64,000 nt of DNA from UBA8337 sp937907245 (GTDB lineage: Bacteria > Pseudomonadota > Alphaproteobacteria > RS24), in the NCBI GenBank assembly GCA_965219485.1, contig OZ244774.1, positions 868,001 through 932,000 on the forward strand, read 5' to 3'. Positions 8,349 through 15,930 of the stretch are shown here, piece after piece (positions within the stretch are counted from its first letter, which is position 1; each line of letters begins with the position of its first letter). Below the pieces are notes generated by a model. That model made no database searches. It was not told the DNA's origin and was given only the letters and a program-made list of their open reading frames with translations. The translations under genes were made by a program, and so were the position numbers.

Positions 8349-9054
8349 AGCGTTTGTTCTAGGGTTGGTTTTGCTGGTGTCCTTACAAGTGCCAGCCATG
8401 GCTTTTGGAAATCAGACATCGACAAATTGGCTGGGCGGCATCCCGGAAAATAACCAATTGGCCTATGAAGTGACCCGCAAGGGCAAGCGGCATGGCTTTC
8501 AAGTATTTGACTTCAGCCGCGACGAGGCTGGCAATCTGGTGGTTGATGTCCACATTGAAATTAATTTTAAATTCGGCCCCATAACCTTGTTCCGCTATGT
8601 GCATCAGAACCGCGAGATCTGGCGTGATGGCAGGGTTCAATCCATCGTCTCAAAAACCGATAACAATGGCGACCCTGAGTTTGCGAATTTACAACGCCAA
8701 GGCTCTGCTTTGGTTGGCAGTGGCACCAAATATGAGGGGCCCATTGAAGATCCGATTATGCCGACGACGTATTTCAACCCAAATTTCATTCACGCCACCC
8801 GCTTTGTGTCCACCCAAGACGCGCGCGTGCTGGAGGCGGAAGTGAGAGAAATAGGCCGTGAAACGCTGGTTGTGCCGACGGGCAGCCTAGAAGCCACGCG
8901 GTTTCAGCTTTTAGGCAAATTGGCGATTGATATTTGGTACTCAGATGCGGGCCAATGGCTACGCACTGAATTTTCACGCGGTGGCAACGTATTGGTAATT
9001 AACCCGGTGGACATAAGCGCTTTACCACCGCGCAATGAATGGGCGCGCCCCTAA
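8338..9054 (+). CDS. Exported DUF6134-like protein
   Basis: 238 aa using TTG 8338, which overlaps the end of the chrR-like gene by 11 nt and gives a clean signal peptide (MSARAFVLGLVLLVSLQVPAMA, shown as two parts: basic start then hydrophobic core ending AMA). The longer in-frame reading from 8224 lies inside chrR and is unlikely. The mature protein has NQLAYEVTRKGKRHGFQVFD, then GPITLFRYVHQNREIWRDGR and LVVPTGSLEATRF, which I associate with the DUF6134 family of periplasmic proteins of unknown function. Its overlap with chrR and position before an SDR gene suggest a stress-linked envelope role. Confidence 0.6.
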   Translation: MSARAFVLGLVLLVSLQVPAMAFGNQTSTNWLGGIPENNQLAYEVTRKGKRHGFQVFDFSRDEAGNLVVDVHIEINFKFGPITLFRYVHQNREIWRDGRVQSIVSKTDNNGDPEFANLQRQGSALVGSGTKYEGPIEDPIMPTTYFNPNFIHATRFVSTQDARVLEAEVREIGRETLVVPTGSLEATRFQLLGKLAIDIWYSDAGQWLRTEFSRGGNVLVINPVDISALPPRNEWARP

Positions 9055-9093
9055 AACTTTAACCCCTAATACTTCAACTCTGGCGGATTTCGT

Positions 9094-9861
9094 ATGAGCC
9101 TCAAAATTGTAACCCCTCAAGATGGGTGCGCTTGGATTACGGGCGCATCGTCGGGCATTGGTGCTGCTTTAGCGCTAGAATTGGCCTCAAGAGGCTGGCA
9201 GGTGGCTATCTCGGCTCGACGCAAAGCCGATTTGGCGAAGATTGCGAAGGGCCAAGATAATATCACCGCCTTTGTTTGCGATGTGACCGACCGCGAGGCC
9301 ATGGCAGCCACCGCAACAAAGATTGAGAAAAAACTGGGGCCGATAGCCTTGGGGATAATGAACGCCGGGATTTATTTACCAACGGCGTTTCCAGATTTTG
9401 ATGCCGAGATATTCGATCGCACCTTTGAGGTTAATTTAACTGGCACGGTAAACGGGCTGGCAGCACTTATGCCTTTAATGGTTTCGCGCGGGCAGGGTCA
9501 TATTTCGCTGGTGTCTTCGGTGGCAGGATACGGCGGCTTGCCAACCTCGGCCGCTTACGGCGCCTCAAAAGCGGCTTTGTTTAACTTGGGCGAGTCGATG
9601 GCGATGGATTTAAAAGCCTCGGGCGTGCATGTGTCCATGGTGGCGCCCGGCTTTGTTAAAACGCCAGCAACGGATGTGAACCCATTTCCCATGCCTTTTA
9701 TTATCGAGGCTGAAGATGCCGCGCGCCGTATCGCCAACGGATTGGCTAAAGGCAAGACGCATATCTCGTTTCCTAAGCGGTTTAGCTATCTCTTGCGCGC
9801 CATCAATCTGCTGCCGCGTGGGCTCTATGTAAAGCTGGTGGGGTCGTCTACCAATAAATAG
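9094..9861 (+). CDS. Short-chain dehydrogenase/reductase
   Basis: 255 aa classical SDR. TGASSGIG at residues 16-23 binds the nucleotide, MNAGIY is the NAG motif, SLVSSVAGYGG supplies the catalytic Ser, and YGASKAAL the Tyr-x3-Lys pair. R42 and K43 after the second strand suggest NADP(H) preference. The substrate is unknown; lipid or aldehyde substrates would fit the neighbours. It is the third gene of the chrR-DUF6134-SDR run and is convergent with the cfa operon. SDR genes recur in ECF sigma/ChrR-linked lipid clusters, which supports a joint role (inference). Confidence 0.85.
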   Translation: MSLKIVTPQDGCAWITGASSGIGAALALELASRGWQVAISARRKADLAKIAKGQDNITAFVCDVTDREAMAATATKIEKKLGPIALGIMNAGIYLPTAFPDFDAEIFDRTFEVNLTGTVNGLAALMPLMVSRGQGHISLVSSVAGYGGLPTSAAYGASKAALFNLGESMAMDLKASGVHVSMVAPGFVKTPATDVNPFPMPFIIEAEDAARRIANGLAKGKTHISFPKRFSYLLRAINLLPRGLYVKLVGSSTNK

Positions 9862-9866
9862 GCAAA

Positions 9867-9893
9867 ACGCCTCTCAGGGGCCTGCCTAGGCGT
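9867..9893 (-). terminator. Possible terminator of the cfa operon
   Basis: ACGCCT at 9867-9872 pairs with AGGCGT at 9888-9893. Read on the minus strand, the stem is followed by TTTTGCC. The right arm overlaps the end of cfa. It is a short stem with a weak T run, so only tentative. Confidence 0.35.
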
Positions 9894-11112
9894 GATCTAG
9901 GGTGAAATGCGACACATCGATGGACCGCGTATCAAAACCCGCCTCACAATAGGATAGATAGTAGCGCCACATTTGCTTAAATCGCTTATCGAAGCCAAGC
10001 GCCTCGATTTCGGGCCAGACCTCAAGGAACTTCGTGTGCCATTCGGCCAAAGTGCGCGCGTAGTCTTGCGCGAAATCCTCACGATGCACCAGTTTCAGGC
10101 CCGCTTTGTCGAATTCTACATCCAATTTCTCGGGTGAGGGCAACATGCCGCCCGGGAAAATATAGCGCTGAATAAAGTCCGCTTTCTTGCGGTAGCTATC
10201 AAATCGCTCGTTGGTAATGGTTATGATTTGCAAGCCTGCCTTGCCGCCAGGCTTCAAAAGCTGTTTCACTTGCTCGAAATAGGTTGGCCAATAGCGCTCG
10301 CCCACGGCTTCAAACATCTCGATGGAGACAATGCGGTCATATGGTTCGGTAACATCGCGATAATCGCGGAATTGAAAGTCCACTTTGTCAGTCAAACCAG
10401 CCTCTTCAATGCGTTTTTCAGCATAGGCCAATTGTTCTTTCGAGATGGTAATGCCCGTGACTTTGCAGCCAATCTCGCTGGCCGCAAAGGCTGCAAACCC
10501 ACCCCAGCCGCAACCAATCTCTAAAACATGGTCATTGGGGCCAATATTGGCACTCTCTGCCAAGGCGCGATACTTCTCGTTTTGCGCGTCGGCAAGGCTT
10601 TGTTGGCTATCTCGGAATAGTGCCGAGGAATAGGTCATCGTGGTGTCTAGCCAGAGGTTATAAAACGCGTTGCCGAGATCATAATGAGCATGAATATTGC
10701 GCTTAGAGCCTTCCCGAGTGTTGGGTCTCAGGCGATGAATAATCCGATTAATAAAATTAGTAAACTTATTTTTATCAATGGCTTGTGCAAGGTAACTCAT
10801 ATTTTTGTTTAACAGTATAAGTAGCTTGCTCAGGTCGGGAGTGCTCCATTCGCCTTCCATATAGCTTTCGGCAAATCCCATAGATCCATTGCGCATAAGG
10901 CGCCGAAACAGCTTCATGTCGTGAACTTCCAAAACGGCGGGCCCATCTATCGACGCGGTTCCAAATTTTAAGCGTCGGCCATCCGGTAACTCCAGGTGCA
11001 ATTCTCCTTCGGCTAGATGTTTTAAAATCAACGACATGATTTTAACGGCTGCGGGAAGGCGAGGCTGCTTTTCTAGGGCAGCAGCGCTATCTGCCGGTTT
11101 CGAGTTACTCAT
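9886..11112 (-). CDS. cfa: Cyclopropane-fatty-acyl-phospholipid synthase family methyltransferase
   Basis: 408 aa from ATG 11112, which has AGGAG 6 nt upstream; a TTG 15 nt earlier is less likely. The N-terminal lipid-binding part has LELPDGRRLKFG and the FAESYMEGEW box. The methyltransferase has AHYDLGNAFYNLWLD, SAM motif I VLEIGCGWGGFAAFA and the C-terminal YYLSYCEAGFDT with the conserved cysteine. It transfers a methyl(ene) group from SAM to unsaturated acyl chains at the inner membrane. DUF1365 and a flavin amine oxidase lie upstream, an association seen with Cfa paralogues induced by singlet oxygen, some of which act in furan fatty acid synthesis. The exact product is open. Confidence 0.88.
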   Translation of the reverse strand: MSNSKPADSAAALEKQPRLPAAVKIMSLILKHLAEGELHLELPDGRRLKFGTASIDGPAVLEVHDMKLFRRLMRNGSMGFAESYMEGEWSTPDLSKLLILLNKNMSYLAQAIDKNKFTNFINRIIHRLRPNTREGSKRNIHAHYDLGNAFYNLWLDTTMTYSSALFRDSQQSLADAQNEKYRALAESANIGPNDHVLEIGCGWGGFAAFAASEIGCKVTGITISKEQLAYAEKRIEEAGLTDKVDFQFRDYRDVTEPYDRIVSIEMFEAVGERYWPTYFEQVKQLLKPGGKAGLQIITITNERFDSYRKKADFIQRYIFPGGMLPSPEKLDVEFDKAGLKLVHREDFAQDYARTLAEWHTKFLEVWPEIEALGFDKRFKQMWRYYLSYCEAGFDTRSIDVSHFTLDHA

Positions 11113-11152
11113 TCTTACTCCTGCCAAATATTTGGCTTACTAATTTGGCTTA

Positions 11153-11983
11153 CTAAGACGAACTATGTCGGCTTTCAGGTGGCTCAGGGCGCTTAATAAA
11201 GGGAACGCCTTTGAAAAATATCTTCGCAGCTTCATAGTGGATTGCAACCACAACCTTCACGGTCATCAAGGGATGCGTCAAAAAGGCTCGTATCAACGCG
11301 CCATCGGTGAGGGGCTGTTTTTGACCATGGAAACTGGCGACCAATAGGGGCTTATCGTCTTGCGTTTCGCGAATAACCATCCGCAGGCTATCGTTGGGCG
11401 CGGCGGTAGAAAAATGATAGCGCGCCTCCATCTCCATAAAAGGCGAGACATGCAGGCGTTTATCGCGGCAATGCAGGGTCAGCGTATCGCGTGATTGCCC
11501 TTTGAGCGGCACCACATAGGTATGGTCATCGCCAAATGTATTGCGGACTTCGTAAATCATTGCGCTTATCTGCTCGCCCTCGAAGCAATAATAAACCGTC
11601 AGGGGATTGAAGGCGAAACCGAACATGCGCGGATAACATAGAATATAAATTTCGTCTGGCGAACCGAGGCCGGCCTCGGCCAACAAACTGTCTAGAAAAG
11701 GCCTCAAGTTAGTGCCGTCGCGGGCGCCATGGTCGCGCGCACGCACGGAAAATAGGTTCCATCGATTGACGGATAAAAGCTTTAAGCCCAATTGATTTGC
11801 GTCCAACTCATCGACATTGAGATAGGCCGAAAAAACACGGTAGCCAAAGCGGTGCGTTTTAGGCTGATAGCGCGCGTGGCGAACCGCGCCGACATAAAGT
11901 GCGTTTGATTGCCCAGATGTCACCTTATTTTTCATCACATCTTTCATCGCATTGGAGGCCGTATTTAAGCGGGGCTTCGGCAC
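11153..11983 (-). CDS. DUF1365 family protein
   Basis: 276 aa from GTG 11983, coupled to the upstream flavin oxidase gene by a TAGTG junction; ATG 11947 is an alternative start. The DUF1365 signature is clear: ALYVGAVRHARYQPKTHRFG, then YILCYPRMFGFAFNPLTVYY and IYEVRNTFGDDHTYVVPL. No biochemical function is established that I can state. The family almost always accompanies a flavin amine oxidase and a cyclopropane synthase, as here, so a role in modification of unsaturated fatty acids is the usual inference. Confidence 0.85.
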   Translation of the reverse strand: MPKPRLNTASNAMKDVMKNKVTSGQSNALYVGAVRHARYQPKTHRFGYRVFSAYLNVDELDANQLGLKLLSVNRWNLFSVRARDHGARDGTNLRPFLDSLLAEAGLGSPDEIYILCYPRMFGFAFNPLTVYYCFEGEQISAMIYEVRNTFGDDHTYVVPLKGQSRDTLTLHCRDKRLHVSPFMEMEARYHFSTAAPNDSLRMVIRETQDDKPLLVASFHGQKQPLTDGALIRAFLTHPLMTVKVVVAIHYEAAKIFFKGVPFIKRPEPPESRHSSS

Positions 11984-13254
11984 TAGGTCGCCGCCTTATT
12001 CGTCGAGTTCTTGGCTTCCATAGCCTCAACCACGCGCAAGGCCGATTGCAAACCGTCTTCGTGAAAGCCATAGCCCGCCCAAGCGCCACAAAACCAGGCT
12101 CGATGACTGCCTTGAACCTTAGGCAGGTCTTCTTGCGCCTGCAAGGCGCTTGCATCGAATTGGGGGTGGTCATAGGTGTAATGGCCAAAGGTTTTATCCT
12201 TCGAAGGCGGTGTAAGCGGATTGAGGGTGACAAAAACCGGATAACGGTGGTCGAGGTTTTGCAATCGGTTCATCCAATAACTTACGGTCATCACTTTGCT
12301 GTCGGCGCCTTTTTGAGTCATATAATTCCAAGCCGACCATGTGATTTTGCGTTTCGGCATTAAGCGCTCATCGCAATGCAAATAGACATCATTAGGCAAA
12401 TAGCGCACGCGGCTTAAAAGGCTGGCTTCTTCGGGGGTAGGGTCTTTTAAAATCGCCTTGGCTTGGTCGGTATGACAGGCAAAAATTACCTCGTCGAAAT
12501 GTTGGATATGACCGTTGGCAATTAAAGCAACGCCATCTGGCGTGCGTCGCACTTCACTGACTTCCGCGTTTAGGCGCAATTGATCGGCAAAGCTTTGGGT
12601 GATTTTTTTGACATATTCCCGACTGCCCCCCGAAACGGTGCGCCATTGCGGACGGTCGCGATTGATTAAGCGATGATTGTAGAAAAACTGCAAAAAACTG
12701 CGGGCGGGGAAATCCATAATCTCATCGGCTGGCGTCGACCAAATAGCGGCGCCCATCGGCAGCAAATAGCGCTGAATGAAGACCTTACTAAAGCGGTGTC
12801 GTTTCAGCCAATGCCCGAGGCTTTCCTTGCCTAAAGTGCCGGCTTCATGGTCGCGCGCGGCGCGTTTGTTGAACTTAAAAATCCCGCGTAGCATGAGCCA
12901 AAACAAAGGGTTAAATAAATTACGTTTCTGCGCAAATACAGCCGATAGCGATTGGCCAGACCATTCAAAACTGCCTCGGTCGGCGGAAAACGCAAAGCTC
13001 ATATCACTGGCTTCGGTCTCGACATTTAGCTCGTCAAATAAGGCAATCAGGCCCGGGTAGTTTAATTCATTGTAAACAATAAAGCCGGTGTCGACGCTCA
13101 TCCAATCGCCGTTCCCCGTATAGTCGATGTCTTTGGTGGCGCTATGGCCGCCGGCGCGGTCGCGCTTTTCAAATACGGTGACATCATGGTCGCGGGACAG
13201 CTTATAGGCAGCGACATTTCCAGATATTCCAGAGCCGATAATGGCAATTTTCAT
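11983..13254 (-). CDS. FAD-dependent amine oxidase-like oxidoreductase
   Basis: 423 aa. The N-terminus MKIAIIGSGISGNVAAYKLS is a Rossmann FAD-binding motif, followed by VFEKRDRAGGHSAT (second dinucleotide motif with GG). The C-terminal FAD contact reads CGAWAGYGFHEDGLQSAL. It belongs to the COG2907-type amine oxidase group found next to DUF1365 and Cfa, thought to act on lipid chains (desaturation or oxidation), though the substrate is not proven. It leads the FAD-DUF1365-cfa transcript; upstream lies a set of phased 11-bp direct repeats. Confidence 0.85.
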   Translation of the reverse strand: MKIAIIGSGISGNVAAYKLSRDHDVTVFEKRDRAGGHSATKDIDYTGNGDWMSVDTGFIVYNELNYPGLIALFDELNVETEASDMSFAFSADRGSFEWSGQSLSAVFAQKRNLFNPLFWLMLRGIFKFNKRAARDHEAGTLGKESLGHWLKRHRFSKVFIQRYLLPMGAAIWSTPADEIMDFPARSFLQFFYNHRLINRDRPQWRTVSGGSREYVKKITQSFADQLRLNAEVSEVRRTPDGVALIANGHIQHFDEVIFACHTDQAKAILKDPTPEEASLLSRVRYLPNDVYLHCDERLMPKRKITWSAWNYMTQKGADSKVMTVSYWMNRLQNLDHRYPVFVTLNPLTPPSKDKTFGHYTYDHPQFDASALQAQEDLPKVQGSHRAWFCGAWAGYGFHEDGLQSALRVVEAMEAKNSTNKAAT

Positions 13255-13291
13255 GGGGGTTACTCTTTACAAAACAAAACGCAAATGACTT

Positions 13292-13335
13292 CAAACTCGA
13301 TACAAACTCAGTGCAAACTCGATACAAACTCAGGG
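13292..13335. repeat. Four phased 11-bp direct repeats upstream of the FAD oxidase gene
   Basis: Four units start at 13292, 13303, 13314 and 13325, each beginning CAAACTC; units 1 and 3 end GATA, units 2 and 4 end AGTG or AGGG. Together they form two 22-bp repeats with one difference. The 11-bp spacing is close to one DNA turn. The array sits between the phr stop (13343) and the FAD oxidase start (13254), about 40 nt upstream of that start, where a regulator could bind. Confidence 0.75.
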
Positions 13336-13342
13336 AAATAAC

Positions 13343-14785
13343 TTAGAGGGACTTAAAACTATCCAGCGCCCGAGCCCGCGCTGCCTCATGGTTCACCATA
13401 GGGTTCGGGTAGGTCTTGCCAAGTGTTATTTGGTCGCTGCTCAGCATGTCTGATTTGGCGGTCCAAGGGGCAAACAAGGTTTTTCCCGAGAGGGGCGCCA
13501 GCTCCGGGCAATATTTTTTGGTGTAAACGCCCGCTTTATCAAACTTAGGGCCCTGCAAAATCGGATTGAAAATACGAAAATAGGGTGCGGCATCGGCGCC
13601 ACACCCAGCCACCCATTGCCAGCTTGCGGTATTATTGGCAGGGTCTGCATCGGCCAAACATTGCCAAAACCATTTTTCGCCTTCCCGCCAATCGATCAGC
13701 AAATGCTTGATGAGGAAGCTTGCGGTAATCATTCGCACCCGATTATGCATAAAGCCTGTGCGGCGCAATTCGCGCATACCTGCATCGACAATGGGGTAGC
13801 CCGTTTCTCCGCGTTTCCAAGCTTCCAAATCATCGGGTGCCTCGCGCCACGCAAAAGCTTCGAATTTTTCAACCAGACATGTGTCTTTAATCTGCGGATT
13901 GTGGAACATCAGTTGATAAGCAAATTCGCGCCAGCCAATTTCGGCCAAAAACTTATCTCCGTCTGAGACCTCTATGGCGCCAGAGGCTTGCTTTGCCAAA
14001 GTTGCGGCAACGATGCGGCGCGGGCTAATTTCGCCCCAACGCAAATGCGGGCTAAGGCGAGAGGTCGCGGGCTCTGCGGGTAAATTACGGCGCTCGTCAT
14101 AGCCGCTAATATTTTGCGTTAAAAACAAATCTAAAGCCGCGCGCGCGCCAGCTTCTCCGGGGTTCCACGCGCCTAATAAATCAGCGCCTTGGGGGGCACC
14201 AGCTTGCGGTAGGGGCTCGCTGTCGGGCTGCGTCTCGGGGCTGGAAAAGTGATCAGGCGCGCTCCATAAACGGCTGTCTAAACCGCGGGCGCGGCAGGCG
14301 CGCCAATAAGGGGTAAATACTTTAAACGGCCCCCCAGTCGATTTGGCGGTAATTTCCCAAGGCTCAAAAAGCAGCGAGGCGTTAAAGCTCTCTGCCAGCA
14401 GGCCGCGTTGTTTGAGGTCTTCTTTGATGTGGGTATCGCGCGCGACATCTTGCGCTTCATATTGGCGGTTCCAATAAACCCCGCGGGCGGAAGTTTCGTC
14501 GAGCAAGCGGGTTAATACGTTGGCAGGATTGCCTCTTCGGTAAATCAATTGGCTAGAGCGCGCGCGCAAATCTGCATCCAATTTGGCCAATGATTGATCG
14601 CGCCACCACATCGACATAGCTCCGGCTGCGCGCGCCGACTGGGATTGCGTATCTGTTTCCTCAATAAAGACAGCCAGAATAGGGGCCCCGAGTTGCAGGG
14701 CGGCTTCGAGAGCAGGATTATCGTCCAAGCGCAGGTCTTGACGAAACCAAACAAGGATAGGGGAAACAGAACTTGAACTCGACAC
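13343..14785 (-). CDS. phrB: Deoxyribodipyrimidine photolyase (class I, cryptochrome/photolyase family)
   Basis: 480 aa from GTG 14785, preceded by AAGGAG at 7-nt spacing; a TTG nine codons upstream lies before this site and is rejected. The N-terminal antenna domain has ILVWFRQDLRLDDNPAL. The FAD domain has LSPHLRWGEISPR, GYPIVDAGMRELRRTGFMHNR (as two adjoining stretches), and NTASWQWVAGCGADAAPYFR, which carries the conserved tryptophans near FAD and the cyclobutane dimer. It repairs UV-induced pyrimidine dimers using blue light. It belongs to the same strand run as the cfa operon, and photolyase is a classic target of ChrR-linked sigma factors. Confidence 0.93.
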   Translation of the reverse strand: MSSSSSVSPILVWFRQDLRLDDNPALEAALQLGAPILAVFIEETDTQSQSARAAGAMSMWWRDQSLAKLDADLRARSSQLIYRRGNPANVLTRLLDETSARGVYWNRQYEAQDVARDTHIKEDLKQRGLLAESFNASLLFEPWEITAKSTGGPFKVFTPYWRACRARGLDSRLWSAPDHFSSPETQPDSEPLPQAGAPQGADLLGAWNPGEAGARAALDLFLTQNISGYDERRNLPAEPATSRLSPHLRWGEISPRRIVAATLAKQASGAIEVSDGDKFLAEIGWREFAYQLMFHNPQIKDTCLVEKFEAFAWREAPDDLEAWKRGETGYPIVDAGMRELRRTGFMHNRVRMITASFLIKHLLIDWREGEKWFWQCLADADPANNTASWQWVAGCGADAAPYFRIFNPILQGPKFDKAGVYTKKYCPELAPLSGKTLFAPWTAKSDMLSSDQITLGKTYPNPMVNHEAARARALDSFKSL

Positions 14786-14905
14786 GCAGGCTCTCCTTAA
14801 GCTTAAAATCAACTACTTCTAATATGGTGCAATTCGCGGATTTGGCGAGGTGGTTTCCTGTGCGCGGCAAGAATATGTTGAAATTAGTTTCGAGAGAGAC
14901 AAATC

Positions 14906-14940
14906 AAAAGGCCGCGAAACAATGGTTTCAACGGCCTTTT
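14906..14940. terminator. Bidirectional Rho-independent terminator
   Basis: The sequence AAAAGGCCG... ...GGCCTTTT folds into a stem with GGCC/GGCC and GAAAC/GTTTC arms, and T runs follow in both directions. On the minus strand it would end transcripts coming from the tRNA-Cys/tRNA-Asn side; it lies about 20 nt beyond the left copy of the 29-bp repeat. Confidence 0.75.
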
Positions 14941-14959
14941 GTTTGGGGGTGTTAATGGG

Positions 14960-14988
14960 GTATTTGATTGGGCTAAAGGTGGCTCCCC
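14960..14988. repeat. Left copy of 29-bp direct repeat (att-like)
   Basis: This is an exact copy of 15655-15683, from GTATTTGATT to GGTGGCTCCCC. The right copy overlaps the last 9 nt (including CCA) of tRNA-Asn and 20 nt of its 3' flank. The two copies enclose about 670 bp. This is the geometry of an attachment-site duplication at a tRNA 3' end, though a simple duplication is also possible. Confidence 0.8.
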
Positions 14989-15068
14989 TTGTAGCCCCAC
15001 TCCTGTTTCCAGTTTAGTCCAGCGCACCAAACTTACCGGCGGCTTACAGCAAGACGAGATAAAAGCGT

Positions 15069-15320
15069 TCAGGAGGCAGGCGGAATCTCGCGCGTGTTTA
15101 GCCAACCGCGCACGCTCATGATGAACCAAAATACGCTCGCCCCAGCAAACAACCATAGAGAAAAAGCGACATGGACAATCAGGGCTGACAATGTGCCTAA
15201 CATCATCGCCATGAAACCCCAATGACGGCTTTTATTGCTAACACTGGCAAGCAGCGGTGCAGCAAGAATAGTGCCGAAGACTAAAGACGTAGCCTGAGCA
15301 AGAAAAACAGTGTCAACCAT
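15069..15320 (-). CDS. Small membrane protein of unknown function
   Basis: 83 aa with two or three hydrophobic segments (about residues 6-25, 35-56 and 58-70) and a short polar C-terminus, so an inner-membrane protein. ATG 15320 has GAGG 6 nt upstream. I do not recognise the family. It lies inside the 670-bp segment bounded by the 29-bp repeats, together with a gene fragment, and so may have come in with that segment. A promoter-like AT-rich motif shared with another locus lies 21 nt upstream of its start. Confidence 0.6.
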   Translation of the reverse strand: MVDTVFLAQATSLVFGTILAAPLLASVSNKSRHWGFMAMMLGTLSALIVHVAFSLWLFAGASVFWFIMSVRGWLNTREIPPAS

Positions 15321-15340
15321 AGCGGCCTCAAAAGAGAAAA

Positions 15341-15362
15341 TTATAATGTTATTTTTTTCGCT
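15341..15362 (-). promoter_or_regulatory. Promoter-like 22-bp motif, copy 1
   Basis: Read on the minus strand: AGCG, an A-rich run, then ATAACATTATAA. It matches 56109-56130 at 20 of 22 positions and contains a perfect TATAAT. It stands just upstream of the 83-aa membrane protein gene. There is no good -35 box at 17 nt, so the A-rich part may act as an upstream element or as a regulator site. Confidence 0.45.
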
Positions 15363-15460
15363 ATACGCCCAAAATTCGCCGTTTCAAAGCGAAAAAAATG
15401 CGACCGGCCAAATATTTTATAAGCCATTGCTATTGCTGCATTATTTTTGTTTGTCGGCGG

Positions 15461-15648
15461 TTAATTTTGGGCTTTAATCCAAGCTGTTTCGAGCTCATCA
15501 ACTTGTTTTTTGACAGCCGCATAATCGGCCAAAATATTTTGCACTAAGGGCTCATCTGCCAATGATGCAGGGGCTGACAGATCCGCTTCCAAAACTGTTT
15601 CTTGCTGCAATAATTTTTCCAATTGCGCTTCCAGTTTGGTGATCTTTT
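15461..15648 (-). pseudogene. C-terminal fragment of an ABC-F ATPase (Uup-like)
   Basis: Minus-strand codons read HKKITKLEAQLEKLLQQETV, then LEADLSAPASLADEPLVQNI and LADYAAVKKQVDELETAWIK, ending AQN and stop TAA at 15461-15463. This charged helical hairpin is what the C-terminal coiled coil of Uup-type ABC-F proteins looks like. No start codon exists in frame, and a TAG lies just upstream in the repeat next to tRNA-Asn, so only the 3' tail survives. ABC-F genes often sit near this tRNA pair in alphaproteobacteria (from memory), so a local deletion remnant is as likely as an import. Confidence 0.55.
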
Positions 15649-15654
15649 TATGGA

Positions 15655-15683
15655 GTATTTGATTGGGCTAAAGGTGGCTCCCC
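15655..15683. repeat. Right copy of 29-bp direct repeat (att-like), overlapping tRNA-Asn
   Basis: Identical to 14960-14988. Positions 15675-15683 are the 3' end of tRNA-Asn including the encoded CCA; the remaining 20 bp are 3' flank. The copy next to the intact tRNA would correspond to one att end and 14960-14988 to the other. Confidence 0.8.
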
Positions 15684-15750
15684 GGGCCGGACTCGAACCA
15701 GCGACCGAACGGTTAACAGCCGTTTGCTCTACCAACTGAGCTACCGGGGA
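15675..15750 (-). tRNA. tRNA-Asn (GTT)
   Basis: 76 nt on the minus strand. It starts TCCCCGGTAGCTCAGTTGGT, has anticodon loop CTGTTAA (anticodon GTT), T-arm GGTTCGAGTCC and an encoded CCA end. The acceptor stem TCCCCGG/CCGGGGA pairs fully. The 29-bp repeat overlaps its 3' end. It follows tRNA-Cys by 69 nt and probably shares its transcript. Confidence 0.97.
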
Positions 15751-15819
15751 ATAACCTCTAGCGACAGGGATATAACAGAGCTTCGCGTAAACGCCAAGAT
15801 GAAAAACCTGAAAAGGTTT

Positions 15820-15893
15820 TGGAGGCCACGCCCGGAATCGAACCGGGGTACACGGCTTTGCAGGCCGCTGCGTCACCACTCCGCCACGTGGCC
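15820..15893 (-). tRNA. tRNA-Cys (GCA)
   Basis: 74 nt on the minus strand. It starts GGCCACGTGGCGGAGTGGT, has anticodon loop CTGCAAA (anticodon GCA), T-arm GGTTCGATTCC and encoded CCA. The acceptor stem GGCCACG/CGTGGCC pairs fully. It is first in the tRNA-Cys/tRNA-Asn transcript. Confidence 0.97.
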
Positions 15894-15930
15894 CGTGGTT
15901 ACTGCAAAATGCAGTAGGTGAACGAGGCTG

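Noticed and set aside
11983..13254. Phytoene desaturase (carotenoid) identity for the flavin oxidase
   Set aside because: Sequence and neighbours (DUF1365, cfa) fit the COG2907 amine oxidase group; no carotenoid genes are present, and the only synthase-like gene in the window lacks its catalytic motifs.
15544..15879. Minus-strand open frame of 111 codons over tRNA-Asn and tRNA-Cys flank
   Set aside because: It runs straight through the tRNA-Asn gene; its peptide (CTPVRFRAWPPKPF, ARGATFSPI) is the usual false translation of tRNA sequence.
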